DNA of 64,000 bases from assembly GCA_006438735.1 (NCBI GenBank), contig RCZF01000002.1, positions 67,501 to 131,500 of the forward strand, read 5' to 3'. Within the stretch, counting starts at the first letter, position 1. Every line of letters starts with the position of its first letter. The position numbers and the translations under genes are program-made. The notes under the pieces were generated by a model. The model was not told the origin of the DNA. It saw only the letters and a program-made list of their open reading frames with translations, and did not search any database. Shown here in pieces: positions 47,501 to 55,448 of the stretch. Source of the stretch: Sphingomonas koreensis (GTDB taxonomy: Bacteria; Pseudomonadota; Alphaproteobacteria; Sphingomonadales; Sphingomonadaceae).

Positions 47501-47556
47501 GAGCAGGCGAAATGACGCGCGCGAAGCCGTCCGACGAAGACGCGCCGGCGGCATGA
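44533..47556 (+). CDS. GH35 family beta-galactosidase, exported
   Basis: The 1007-residue protein has a signal peptide (LAGMAAPIVIAMSLVAAAP...ADTPA). The TIM-barrel domain starts at HHIAFDQYSFLIDGQRTYLW. Family motifs are WSGEFHPYRLP, VIARPGPYINAEVDSGGFP, the acid/base in YQIENEYYN (E194) and the nucleophile in FTAEFQGGAFDPWGG (E277). C-terminal jelly-roll domains follow (FHTGNTWYRGHF, FSVWLNGHFLGSV), which may bind galactan. It should release terminal beta-galactose from oligosaccharides in the periplasm or outside. About 65 residues after GSYGSPE form an odd Arg/Ala/Ser-rich tail. It converges with the TonB receptor and opens the galactoside locus. Confidence 0.93.
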   Translation: MLTKRLAGMAAPIVIAMSLVAAAPPPTAAADTPARAHHIAFDQYSFLIDGQRTYLWSGEFHPYRLPSPELWPDIFEKMKAAGFNTVSIYFSWGYHSSREGEYDFSGVRDLDRLLDDARDAGLYVIARPGPYINAEVDSGGFPLWLTNKPVANRSPDPAYLKLADAWLTEIDRIIARHQMSDGRGSVIAYQIENEYYNGSDAGRDYMQHLKEKAHGDGITIPLVGNHNDTFVTGKGKVAVSGWDYYPQGFDCSHPSRWKPAPDMAEHRFADQPLFTAEFQGGAFDPWGGPGYAKCATLINDRFANVFYKENITAGATAQNFYMLFGGTSWGWQAIPENYTSYDYGAAITEARQFDPKYYEDKRIGYFLDSTTPITKTELLAPARLDNPRLLDRARINPDTGTQFHLVRHGDTTSSSVEHGHIALALKEGRFASVPQQPGTAITIDGRESRMLVADYAIGANRLVYSTSELMTDATIADRDIAVLYGRQGTDGETLLGFTRQPKVSVLSGRIDQHWGKDGLRLNYRHDGLARVLIEGGARPLLLLIGDDQATERVWRQDTDRGPVLLLGSHLLRSAHNDGGALALTGDTDSQTGAELFADAAQVSWNGQSMATAKTASGSLALTLPSPQPITLPALDRWTSRAGAPEIDHSFDDRAWRLADRTTTASITKPGSMPVLFADDYGFHTGNTWYRGHFTVGAGRNAPAGVKLNVISGANGGAFSVWLNGHFLGSVSGNESGSFGFPAEMIAKGDNVVSVLTVDMGHEEDYNAKGENRTARGIVAAKPLGADATAITWRLQGAIVGTDPQRGPYNLGGLYGERQGWPGTPGNAAWKSATLPANALRSAGVTWYRTDVTLDLPERQDSSLGLEIKDPPGRHYRATIFVNGWQMGNYIADLGPQHSFPVPNGVIDPHGKNSITIAVWKTDDTTGGLGAVSLVNYGSYGSPELARNSRTPRGQRAAVLAPAPADSIRARYGATASSSASAVAVFSDHDRAGEMTRAKPSDEDAPAA

Positions 47557-47632
47557 ACTGAACGAGCCGGCCGTCAACACAGCCGGGCCCGTCCCGCCCC
47601 TGGTGCTCGCTCACATACGAGCGCGCGTTAGA

Positions 47633-50494
47633 TTAGAACTTGAAACGCACACCCGCATCGAAGCGAGAGCCATAATTGTCATAGGCCCTCAGCTCGTTGC
47701 TGTAGCAGGCCTCGGTCATGTATTTCGCATTGAAGATGTTCGTCCCCTCGACGAATATCTGGGCGTTGCGCGTGACGTCATAGGAAATATTGGCGTCGAA
47801 CTGGCCATAACCGCGCACGAACAGCGGCTCGCTGCCATAGCCCTGCGCGATCGACGAGAGGAAGCGATCGCGGTGGTTGTAGGTGATCCGTGCCGAGATG
47901 CCGTATTTCTCGTAAAACAGCGTCGCGTTTTGCGAATTGCTGAGACCGACGACGGCGAACCGCTCTTCGGGTGAAACATTGGCGAACGTGCGATTGGTTT
48001 TCACGAAAGTCGCGTTGAGCTGGGTGCCGAAGCCGCTGAGAAAGCCGGGCAGCCAATCGAACGTATGGACCGCGCTGAGCTCGATCCCACGCACATTGGC
48101 GGCATCGGCGTTGCGTGGCCGGGCCGTGGCGAACGTCGCCTCATTCGGCCCCGTGATGAATCCGCCGACCGGCAGACCGCTCTCGTTGGCGATCGGCACG
48201 ACTTCGTTTTCGATCGTGGTAACGATGAAGTCGTCGATGTGCTTGAAGAACACCGCCGCCGACAAGGTCGTGGTGCGCGTTGGATACCATTCCATCGAGG
48301 CATCGAAGTTGGTCGATTTGTAGGGCTTCAAATCGGCATTGCCGCCGCTCGCCTGAAGACTTGCCGGACGCGTCACGTCATAGGATGTAACGGGTCGCAG
48401 ATCGTTGAGCTCGGGCCGCGTCAAGGTCTTCGATCCGGCCAACCTGAAGACCACGGTCCGGCCGAGATTGAACTTCAGATTGAACTCGGGAAGAAACTCG
48501 CTGTAGCTGTCGCGCGCATCGACCGGAACATATTCGCCGTCGTTCTGGAAGACCGCATTGTAGATCGTCGGATCACCCGGGACGGACAGAAGGTCCAGCA
48601 GCGCGCGCTGCTGCGAGTGCGATTTCAGCTCGGTATAAACGTAACGACCACCGATGTTGAGGAACCAGGGAACGCCAGCCACGTCGCCCTTGAAATCGGC
48701 GGCGACATAGCTCGAATAGACCTGTTCCTGAACGGAATCGCTGGGATTGCGGACGGCGTCATAGCCGTGGCCATCGGATTGATCGGCGAAGTCGGCAGCC
48801 GATGTGCCCGCCGGCAAGCCTAGCGCAACGTCGCGTGCGGCAAGCTCTTCGGGGCTCGCCAGGAACGCCAGATACGCGTTAGGATCGTATTGGAAGAATG
48901 TGTGAGGCACATCTCCGCCCGAGCCGATGCTGCCAACCGTAAACGGGCTGAGCAGCGACGGATCGGTAGCAGTGATATAGCCGCCGTAGAAGTTGCTGAC
49001 GCCGAACGTGCTGGCGCTGGTGTTGACACGCCGGCGGCTCGAATAGTCGAGACCGAAGCGGATGGCGTCGAGCAAGCCGCCGTCGGATTTCCATTCGGTA
49101 TCGAGCTTGAGCTCATAAACCCGTTCGGAGACATCGTTGCCCGCGCGTTGCGCCAGATGGGTGCGGGCCAGGCTGGGATCGGTCAACGCGTCAGGCGAGA
49201 ATCCGGAGATCGTCGGCAGGCCATTTCCTTCCGGCGCGGCGTAGCTGTAGGTCGTCGGGACGCCGGTGACCGTGAAGAAGCTTTTGCCGGCGCCGGCGTT
49301 CTTTGCCCTGGATGTCGTCGCGTCGAGGACGATGTGCATCTGATCGCTCGGATGCCAGTCGGTATTGAAGCCGACTTCGTACGTCGTCGTATCGCGAACG
49401 CCCGACGAATTGATCATATCGGCGTTGCCGTTGGTCGTCAGCGACGTCACGGTGCGGTTGTCGTCGATCGTGGCGGCAGTGTATTGCGACGGCTCGAACC
49501 ACAAGCCGAGCGAGTGGTTGTCCGCATCCGATTTGAACTTGTTGTACAGCCCGTCCAGCGTGAAGACCAAATCCTCGGTCGGCTTGAATTGCCCGACCAG
49601 CGTCGCACCAAGCCGCGTCCGCACGTCACGCGAGTTGTTGACGTTGATGTTTTGCGAGGCAGTGACGTCGCTGTAGATCGGATCGTCGGCCGGACCGACA
49701 TTGACATGCGGAAGATAGCCGTCGGAGGTCACGCTGTTGATCGACGCGATGCGCTTCTGATAGGATAGCGACGCCAGCAAGCCGAAGCGGCCATCGTCGA
49801 AGGTATCGCTGAGCAAGCCGAAAGCCTGTGGCGTTACATCTTTGTTGTTCTGCTCATAATTACCCTTGAGCGTCACGATGCCCTTGAATCCGTGCAAGTC
49901 GAACGGGCGCAGCGTGTGTAGATTGATCGTCGCGCCAATTCCCCCGTCCTGGAACTGCGCCAGCGACGTCTTGTACACATCGGCGCCGCTGATCAGCTCG
50001 GCGGCGAGCAGATCAAACGAGAATTCGCGGCCGTAATTATCCGAGGCGAGGCTGCGGCCGTTGACGAGAACGGTGTTGAACTGGGGCCCGAGACCGCGGA
50101 CCGAGACGAACTGGCCTTCGCCGTTGTTGCGATCGATCGACACCCCGGGGATGCGCTGGAGCGATTCCGCGACGTTGGCGTCGGGGAACTTGCCAAGATC
50201 CTCCTGCGTGATCGAATCCTGCACGATGTCGGCGTTGCGCTTGAGCGCCGCCGCCGATGCGAGACTGGCCCGGATGCCGGTCACCACAATGTCCTGGGAT
50301 TGCTCGCCGGGGACGGGCACCGATGCCTGGGGTGTTGCCGGCGCGGAAGCGCTTGCGTCGGGCGTCGCCTGACCATCGGTGTCGTCAGTTTGCGCGAGCG
50401 CGCTGGTCGAGAGCATCGCGATGCCGAGCGCCACGGCGCTGGCGGCGAGCCGGATGTTGGCTTTATAAACGGCGCGGCCTGTGGGTTTCATCAT
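47633..50494 (-). CDS. TonB-dependent outer-membrane receptor
   Basis: The 953-residue protein has a signal peptide (ANIRLAASAVALGIAMLSTSALA). An Ala/Pro-rich linker leads to a TonB box-like segment (QDIVVTGIR), then the plug domain (DIVQDSITQEDLGKFPDANVAESLQRIPG cut here as recognised family opening, VSIDRNNGEGQFVSVRG). The barrel follows and ends with FDAGVRFKF. The plug opening (FPDANVAESLQRIPGV, RGLGPQFNTVLVNGR) is typical of the large carbohydrate-type receptors of sphingomonads, Caulobacter and xanthomonads. The locus suggests oligo-galactosides as ligand. Two adjacent ATGs lie behind GGGGAGG. It is divergent from the halogenase-like gene. Confidence 0.93.
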   Translation of the reverse strand: MMKPTGRAVYKANIRLAASAVALGIAMLSTSALAQTDDTDGQATPDASASAPATPQASVPVPGEQSQDIVVTGIRASLASAAALKRNADIVQDSITQEDLGKFPDANVAESLQRIPGVSIDRNNGEGQFVSVRGLGPQFNTVLVNGRSLASDNYGREFSFDLLAAELISGADVYKTSLAQFQDGGIGATINLHTLRPFDLHGFKGIVTLKGNYEQNNKDVTPQAFGLLSDTFDDGRFGLLASLSYQKRIASINSVTSDGYLPHVNVGPADDPIYSDVTASQNINVNNSRDVRTRLGATLVGQFKPTEDLVFTLDGLYNKFKSDADNHSLGLWFEPSQYTAATIDDNRTVTSLTTNGNADMINSSGVRDTTTYEVGFNTDWHPSDQMHIVLDATTSRAKNAGAGKSFFTVTGVPTTYSYAAPEGNGLPTISGFSPDALTDPSLARTHLAQRAGNDVSERVYELKLDTEWKSDGGLLDAIRFGLDYSSRRRVNTSASTFGVSNFYGGYITATDPSLLSPFTVGSIGSGGDVPHTFFQYDPNAYLAFLASPEELAARDVALGLPAGTSAADFADQSDGHGYDAVRNPSDSVQEQVYSSYVAADFKGDVAGVPWFLNIGGRYVYTELKSHSQQRALLDLLSVPGDPTIYNAVFQNDGEYVPVDARDSYSEFLPEFNLKFNLGRTVVFRLAGSKTLTRPELNDLRPVTSYDVTRPASLQASGGNADLKPYKSTNFDASMEWYPTRTTTLSAAVFFKHIDDFIVTTIENEVVPIANESGLPVGGFITGPNEATFATARPRNADAANVRGIELSAVHTFDWLPGFLSGFGTQLNATFVKTNRTFANVSPEERFAVVGLSNSQNATLFYEKYGISARITYNHRDRFLSSIAQGYGSEPLFVRGYGQFDANISYDVTRNAQIFVEGTNIFNAKYMTEACYSNELRAYDNYGSRFDAGVRFKF

Positions 50495-50540
50495 GCCTCC
50501 CCTTCCCCATGTATGCGTCGGCTTATCTGATTTGACCGAC

Positions 50541-50555
50541 TGACATTATTTGTCA
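50541..50555. promoter_or_regulatory. Inverted repeat TGACA-N5-TGTCA in the receptor/halogenase intergenic region
   Basis: TGACA (50541-50545) and TGTCA (50551-50555) are perfect arms around TTATT. The site lies about midway between the divergent TonB receptor and halogenase-like genes. A perfect 10-bp palindrome, CTCGATCGAG, is nearby at 50565-50574. TGTCATA is shared with other promoters of the locus. Confidence 0.4.
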
Positions 50556-50665
50556 TACTAAACTCTCGATCGAGTGATCAAGTGCTAATTTGCGGTTGCC
50601 AGCCGCCACGAGACGGCCGAAATCGTGTGGCGCCGCCCAAGCCGGCGATGGAGAGAGAAACAGCG

Positions 50666-52237
50666 ATGCCTTCAGATGCTGGCGATGACGACCGCAGCCC
50701 ACCGTTTCGGGTCGTCGTCGTGGGCGGCGGAACGGCGGGATGGCTGACCGCGGCGCGCATCGCGGCAAGCAATCCCGCCGGCACGGGCAATGTCTCGATT
50801 ACGTTGGTGGAGTCCGCCGCTATTGCCCCGGTCGGCGTCGGCGAGGGCACCTGGCCGACGATGCGCAACACCCTCGCCCGCATCGGCATCGCCGAAGCCG
50901 ACTTCATCAGCGCGGCCGACGCGACGTTCAAACAAGGCGCCAAGTTCGTCGGCTGGACGGATGGCTCCGCGGCCGATGCCTATTACCACCCGCTCAATCC
51001 GCCCGCCGGCGCGGGTGAGGTCGATCTCGGCGCTCATTGGCAGGCGCACGACACGGGTCGCGACTCCGACTTCGCGCACAGCGTGGATTTTCAAGCGGCG
51101 CTCTGCGATGCCGGATTGGCGCCCAAGGCGATCACCAGCCCGCAATTCCGCGGCATCGCCAATTATGCGTACCATCTGGATGCTGCGAAGTTCGCGATTC
51201 TGCTCAAGGATCATGCCGTCGGTCAGCTCGGCGTGGAGCATATCGTCGATGACGTCGCCGACGTCGATCAGAACGAGGATGGCGACGTGGTTCGTCTGAA
51301 ATGTGCGTCCGGCAGGGAGATCGAAGGCGACTTGTTCGTCGATTGCTCGGGCTTCCGGGCAAGGCTCATCGGGCAGGTTTACGGTGTGCCGCTGATCGAT
51401 CGAAGCACCATCCTGTTTCCGAACAGGGCGCTCGCGATGCAGGTTCCCTACGACGCCGACGATGCGCCGATCGCCTGCCAGACGATCTCGACGGCGCAGG
51501 ACGCCGGCTGGATCTGGGACATCGGCCTGTGGTCACGGCGCGGCGTCGGCTACGTCTATTCGAACGCCCACACCAGCGATGAGGCGGCCGAAGACACTTT
51601 GCGGCGCTATGTGGGGCCGCGAGCGCGCGGGCTGAATTGCCGGCGGCTCGACATCAATGCCGGCCAGCGTCGATCCTTCTGGCAAAACAACTGCGTTGCG
51701 ATCGGCCTCTCCAGCGGTTTCCTCGAGCCGCTGGAGGCCTCGTCGCTGGTGCTCGTCGAGGTCGCCCTGAATGCGATCGCGGACCGACTGCCGCGCTCCC
51801 GCAGCGCGATGAAGGTCGCCGCGAAACAGTTCAACGCCGCTTTCGATCATCATTGGGACCGAGTGATCGAATTCCTCAAGCTCCACTATGTGCTGACGCA
51901 ACGGACAGACACCGCCTTTTGGCGCGACAATCTGGAGCCTTCATCCATCCCCGATTCGCTCCAGGAGCGCTTGGCGATGTGGCGCGACGTATCGCCGGGT
52001 GTCCAGGATTTCGCGCATTCGCCGGAGGTGTTCTCCTGGCCGAGCTATCAGTATGTCATTCATGGCATGCGCTATCCGACCCGCTATGGGCGCTCACCAC
52101 GGACCGCGGCCGGTCAGGCGGCCGAACGGCAGTGGCTCGACCGCGCCGCGACCGCTCGCGTTCAAGCGCTCGCTCAAATGCCCTCGCATCGCGACTTGAT
52201 TCGTGCCGTCCGCGAGCACGGGCTGCAACGCATATGA
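50666..52237 (+). CDS. Flavin-dependent tryptophan-halogenase-like protein
   Basis: The start chosen is the ATG at 50666 (GGAGAG about 10 nt upstream; 50648 is an alternative); 523 residues. It has the FAD motif VVVGGGTAGWLTAARIA and the VGEGTWPTM segment. The catalytic-Lys region is ADATFKQGAKFVGW. The halogenase WxWxIP signature is present as WIWDIG, so Pro is replaced by Gly. The C-terminal half has QNNCVAIGLSSGFLEPLEAS, typical of the family. Such proteins occur beside TonB receptors and SapC in sugar loci of this group; their substrate there is unknown and halogenation is not proven. SapC overlaps its stop by 4 nt. Confidence 0.88.
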   Translation: MPSDAGDDDRSPPFRVVVVGGGTAGWLTAARIAASNPAGTGNVSITLVESAAIAPVGVGEGTWPTMRNTLARIGIAEADFISAADATFKQGAKFVGWTDGSAADAYYHPLNPPAGAGEVDLGAHWQAHDTGRDSDFAHSVDFQAALCDAGLAPKAITSPQFRGIANYAYHLDAAKFAILLKDHAVGQLGVEHIVDDVADVDQNEDGDVVRLKCASGREIEGDLFVDCSGFRARLIGQVYGVPLIDRSTILFPNRALAMQVPYDADDAPIACQTISTAQDAGWIWDIGLWSRRGVGYVYSNAHTSDEAAEDTLRRYVGPRARGLNCRRLDINAGQRRSFWQNNCVAIGLSSGFLEPLEASSLVLVEVALNAIADRLPRSRSAMKVAAKQFNAAFDHHWDRVIEFLKLHYVLTQRTDTAFWRDNLEPSSIPDSLQERLAMWRDVSPGVQDFAHSPEVFSWPSYQYVIHGMRYPTRYGRSPRTAAGQAAERQWLDRAATARVQALAQMPSHRDLIRAVREHGLQRI

Positions 52238-52953
52238 CCAATATCGTCGATCTTAGCGGGCCCAGGCACGGTCACCTTTGTCTTTCGCCCGAGCCCACCG
52301 GCGCCGATCAGAACCTGGCGCTTCTCGGTCTTTCCGAAATTCCGCTCGCGGTGACAGACTATCCGATCTGCTTCGCGAAGGATCGCACGACGGGTGCATT
52401 CGACGTCGTCGTCCTCCTTGGCTTCTCAGATCGGCGAAACGTCTTTTGGCGAAACGAGCAATGGCGCGCGATCTATGTGCCTGAATCGATCGTGGTCGCA
52501 CCATTTCGGTTGTCGCCGGGAAGCGCGATCGGACTGGCGGTCGATGAGGACAACCCGCGCCTTGGCGCGAGCGGGCACCGGCTATTCGACGACGCCGGCG
52601 CGCCGACCGTGGTCGCGACGACCATGCGCGATCGTTTGCAGCATCTGGTGGCAGACGTCGCGGCTGCCCGGTCGATGGCGACACGCTTCGCCGACCTGGC
52701 GCTCATCCGCCCCCTCGCGCTGGCGGTTCGCCGAGACGGTCGGCCGCCGCACGATGTCGAGGGCCTCTACAGCCTCGATGGGAACGCATTGGCGGGACTG
52801 TCCGACGAGCAGGTCGTTGCGCTTTTTCGCACGGGCCATCTCGCTGCGGCCAGCCTGATCGTCGCCTCGCTCGGCCAGCTCGAGCGGCTCAGGCAGCTCG
52901 AGGAGAGGCAGGGCGACGGGTCTGCCCTGACCTTGGATGCGCGATTGGCGTAG
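52234..52953 (+). CDS. SapC family protein
   Basis: The ATG at 52234 overlaps the halogenase-like stop (ATGA); 239 residues. The family pattern is recognisable: LGLSEIPLAVTDYPICFAKD, the segment FDVVVLLGFSDRRNVFW, then YVPESIVVAPFRL. The C-terminal half has the typical GLYSLDGNALAGLSDEQV. SapC was named from the Campylobacter S-layer locus, but proteobacterial members are linked to TonB receptor sugar loci, without a known biochemical role. Coupling to the halogenase-like gene suggests that they act on the same substrate. It converges with the S45 acylase gene 38 nt away. Confidence 0.88.
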   Translation: MTNIVDLSGPRHGHLCLSPEPTGADQNLALLGLSEIPLAVTDYPICFAKDRTTGAFDVVVLLGFSDRRNVFWRNEQWRAIYVPESIVVAPFRLSPGSAIGLAVDEDNPRLGASGHRLFDDAGAPTVVATTMRDRLQHLVADVAAARSMATRFADLALIRPLALAVRRDGRPPHDVEGLYSLDGNALAGLSDEQVVALFRTGHLAAASLIVASLGQLERLRQLEERQGDGSALTLDARLA

Positions 52954-52991
52954 CACCGTCGGTAAATATGCCGTCCGACAGCCGGGGACGC

Positions 52992-55322
52992 TCAGCGCGC
53001 CGGGGCGCGATCCAGTTCGCCGCAATGGCCGGTCGATGACGGGACTGCCGGGGCCGCCGCGGCGCTTGTCCGCGCTGTCCCCGGCCGATAGCGTTGCTCG
53101 ATATGCCCCGCGAGATCTTCGGGATAGAAATACACTTTGCGCAGATCGCCCCGGGCATATCGCGCCACCTGATCGTCGAAATGGGATGAGCGCGGATCGC
53201 CGCTTTCGCCGCCCGCCGATACCGCCCAGGCGCTCACCTTCTTCCCGAAATCGACGACCGCGACGAAGCTGTTGCCGCTGGTGCCATAGTGGCACCGGGT
53301 ATGCGTGTCCTTCTCGACGCCGAACGAGGCGAGCGATCCCCAACGATTCGACGTGAAGGCGATCGGCAGGCTCGGCCGCGCGTCACTGAAGGTTTCGTCG
53401 ATGCTGTCGGTGGTGCGCTGGTAACGATTGATGCGGCCCCAGCCCACGCGCCAGCCGCCGAAATCACGGGTCAGCCGATCGACCGCAGTATCGAGTGCGG
53501 CGATCCGCTGGGCGTCGGTGGTCCGCTGCGCCAGATACTCGAACGTCGAGACATGCGCCTTATCCGCCGCATCGGCGACCGCATCCCACATCGCTTCGCC
53601 CCAGAACACCGCCAACGAGGTCGGCTGCGAATCGATCGACCAGCGCCGATCCCACGCCGCCAGCATCGCTGCCGGCGCCGCAAGCTTGACGCGCGACGGA
53701 TCGCCGGCGGGCAGCCGGGCGAGCGCCGCCGTGAGCGCCGGGATCTGCGGATCGAAGAACGGCAGATACGAATCGAATGCAAGCGCCGTCAGCGATTTCG
53801 GCGTCATCTCGCGGGTATCGGGCAGCAGCGACAGCAGGTGCGTGCCGCGGGGATTCTCGCCGAACTGATCCATGTAGCGCGGAAAATCGCGCGCCTTGGG
53901 GCTTTGTGCGCCGGCGGCGACCCATGGCCAATCGTTGGTGTTGAACACCCAGCCGTTGGTTGGCGACCGGATGTCGGGGATTTGCGACAGCGGATGCAGA
54001 CCGCGCCAGTCGGTCGCCGGATCGCTGCCGTCGACGGGGCGGGTGTAGTCGAATCGGTCGTCGCGGATGGGCACGAACTGCGGGTGGAGATAGGCGATTT
54101 CCCCTTTGTCGTCTGCGAAGATCGTGTTGTTCGACGAATTGGCCTTGGCATCGGCAATGCGCAGATAATCGGCATAATCGCTTGCCTTGGTGCGTAGATA
54201 AGATTGCTGCAGCGCGGCGATCGGGCGGTTCATCAGCGCGAGCGCGATCCATTTTCCGTCCGCGGTGCCGACGATCGGGCCGTGGTGGGTGGCATAGGTC
54301 GTGAAGGTTCGCGTCGCCACCGTGCCGTCGGCGCGGCGGTAGGCGATGTCGATCGTCTTTGTCGTCACGGGGCGCAGATCGTCGCCATAGCGATAGAACA
54401 GGCGGTCGCCCTTGCTGACGATCGTCTCGGCAAACTCGTCGATATTGTCGACCCCGCTCGAGGTGTGCATCCAGCCGACATGGCGGTTGAAACCCTGGTA
54501 GATGAAGAGCTGGCCCCAGGTGACGGCGCCATAGGCGTCGAGCCCGGCATCGCTCGACATCTGAAGCTCGGAGCGGAAATAGAATGAGGTATGCGGGTTG
54601 ATCCATAGCAGCGCATGGCCGTCGGCCGAGCGCGCGGGCGCAATGGCGATTCCGTTCGATCCCGTCGGCTCGGCGAAGAACCGCGGCTGCTGCATCGCCA
54701 GCTTGGGCGCGGCCTTGTCATAAAAGGCGCGCAGCCGATCGAGCGGCACACCGCGCTCGATGTCGCCGCCGATGCTGCCTTCGGAGAAGGCCAGCGCCAT
54801 CCACGGCTGGTAAGGGGTGATGACGTGCGACTGCACCGCGGGGTGCGTGGCGAGATAGTAGTTGAGCCCATCGGCCCAGGCATCCATCAATTGCCGGAGC
54901 CAGGCGGGGCTGCGCGCATAATCGCGCTGCAGCTCGGCGGGATCGAGAAACAGCCGCTGGCGCAAATCGCGCCATACCGCGTCCTCGCCCTCATATTCGG
55001 CGGCGCGGCCCAACGCGTTGAGGTAATTGGTCTCGACGCGGTTATAATCGTCCTCGGCCTGGGCATAGATCATGCCGAACACCGCGTCGGCATCGGTCTT
55101 GCCGTGGACGTGGGCGATCCCCCAGTCGTCGCGGATGATCGAGACGCGCGCCGCCGTCGCGCGCCAGCGATCGACATCCGCTCGCGATGCGCGCGCCGGC
55201 GCGAGTGTGACGCCGACAAGCGCGCAAGCCATCACAAGACGGATCAGCATCCCGCCGATCGATCTCGCGTCGGCGCACTGCGCGGCAACGCCGTAATGCC
55301 CCCGCTGCGCGGCGTCGATCAT
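52992..55322 (-). CDS. Penicillin acylase family (S45) N-terminal nucleophile hydrolase
   Basis: The ATG at 55322 follows a near-perfect GGGAGGAG site, giving 776 residues; an internal ATG at 55250 would give a shorter signal but has no site. The signal is LIRLVMACALVGVTLAPARA. The N-terminal alpha subunit runs to about residue 221. The self-cleaving nucleophile is Ser222 in EPTGSNGIAIAP, the expected G-S-N context, so autoproteolysis to alpha and beta chains is likely. The beta chain contains SSNNTIFADDKGEIAY (oxyanion Asn). S45 acylases cleave amide side-chains, including acyl-homoserine lactones. Its role in a sugar locus is unknown. It is divergent from the M24-like gene. Confidence 0.92.
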   Translation of the reverse strand: MIDAAQRGHYGVAAQCADARSIGGMLIRLVMACALVGVTLAPARASRADVDRWRATAARVSIIRDDWGIAHVHGKTDADAVFGMIYAQAEDDYNRVETNYLNALGRAAEYEGEDAVWRDLRQRLFLDPAELQRDYARSPAWLRQLMDAWADGLNYYLATHPAVQSHVITPYQPWMALAFSEGSIGGDIERGVPLDRLRAFYDKAAPKLAMQQPRFFAEPTGSNGIAIAPARSADGHALLWINPHTSFYFRSELQMSSDAGLDAYGAVTWGQLFIYQGFNRHVGWMHTSSGVDNIDEFAETIVSKGDRLFYRYGDDLRPVTTKTIDIAYRRADGTVATRTFTTYATHHGPIVGTADGKWIALALMNRPIAALQQSYLRTKASDYADYLRIADAKANSSNNTIFADDKGEIAYLHPQFVPIRDDRFDYTRPVDGSDPATDWRGLHPLSQIPDIRSPTNGWVFNTNDWPWVAAGAQSPKARDFPRYMDQFGENPRGTHLLSLLPDTREMTPKSLTALAFDSYLPFFDPQIPALTAALARLPAGDPSRVKLAAPAAMLAAWDRRWSIDSQPTSLAVFWGEAMWDAVADAADKAHVSTFEYLAQRTTDAQRIAALDTAVDRLTRDFGGWRVGWGRINRYQRTTDSIDETFSDARPSLPIAFTSNRWGSLASFGVEKDTHTRCHYGTSGNSFVAVVDFGKKVSAWAVSAGGESGDPRSSHFDDQVARYARGDLRKVYFYPEDLAGHIEQRYRPGTARTSAAAAPAVPSSTGHCGELDRAPAR

Positions 55323-55448
55323 AGCTCCTCCCAACAGCTGACGTGCCGACGATAGAAGAAACTTGTTCGCTGTCAAATTAAGTCATATATATTCCGACGT
55401 CACTAAGCGGCCCACGTCACGGTCGCGCATCGGGGAGCAGCGCTGTCT
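55323..55448. promoter_or_regulatory. Divergent promoter region, acylase/M24-like genes
   Basis: This 126-nt region is AT-rich in the centre: TGTCAAATTAAGTCATATAT at 55371-55390. It contains two GTCA half-sites in direct orientation (55372 and 55382) and one more at 55399. The TCATAT core recurs upstream of the lactonase gene. It probably holds both promoters and a shared operator. Confidence 0.4.

Noticed and set aside
44236..47580. Very long open frame on the reverse strand (over 1,100 codons) antisense to the GH35 gene
   Set aside because: High-GC codon bias keeps antisense frames open. The sense frame has catalytic motifs and a signal peptide; the antisense one shows Arg/His-rich shadow composition and no domain.
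47605..47622. Hairpin GCTCG-N8-CGAGC between the convergent GH35 and TonB receptor genes as a terminator
   Set aside because: The stem is only 5 bp with no U-run on either strand; too weak to annotate.
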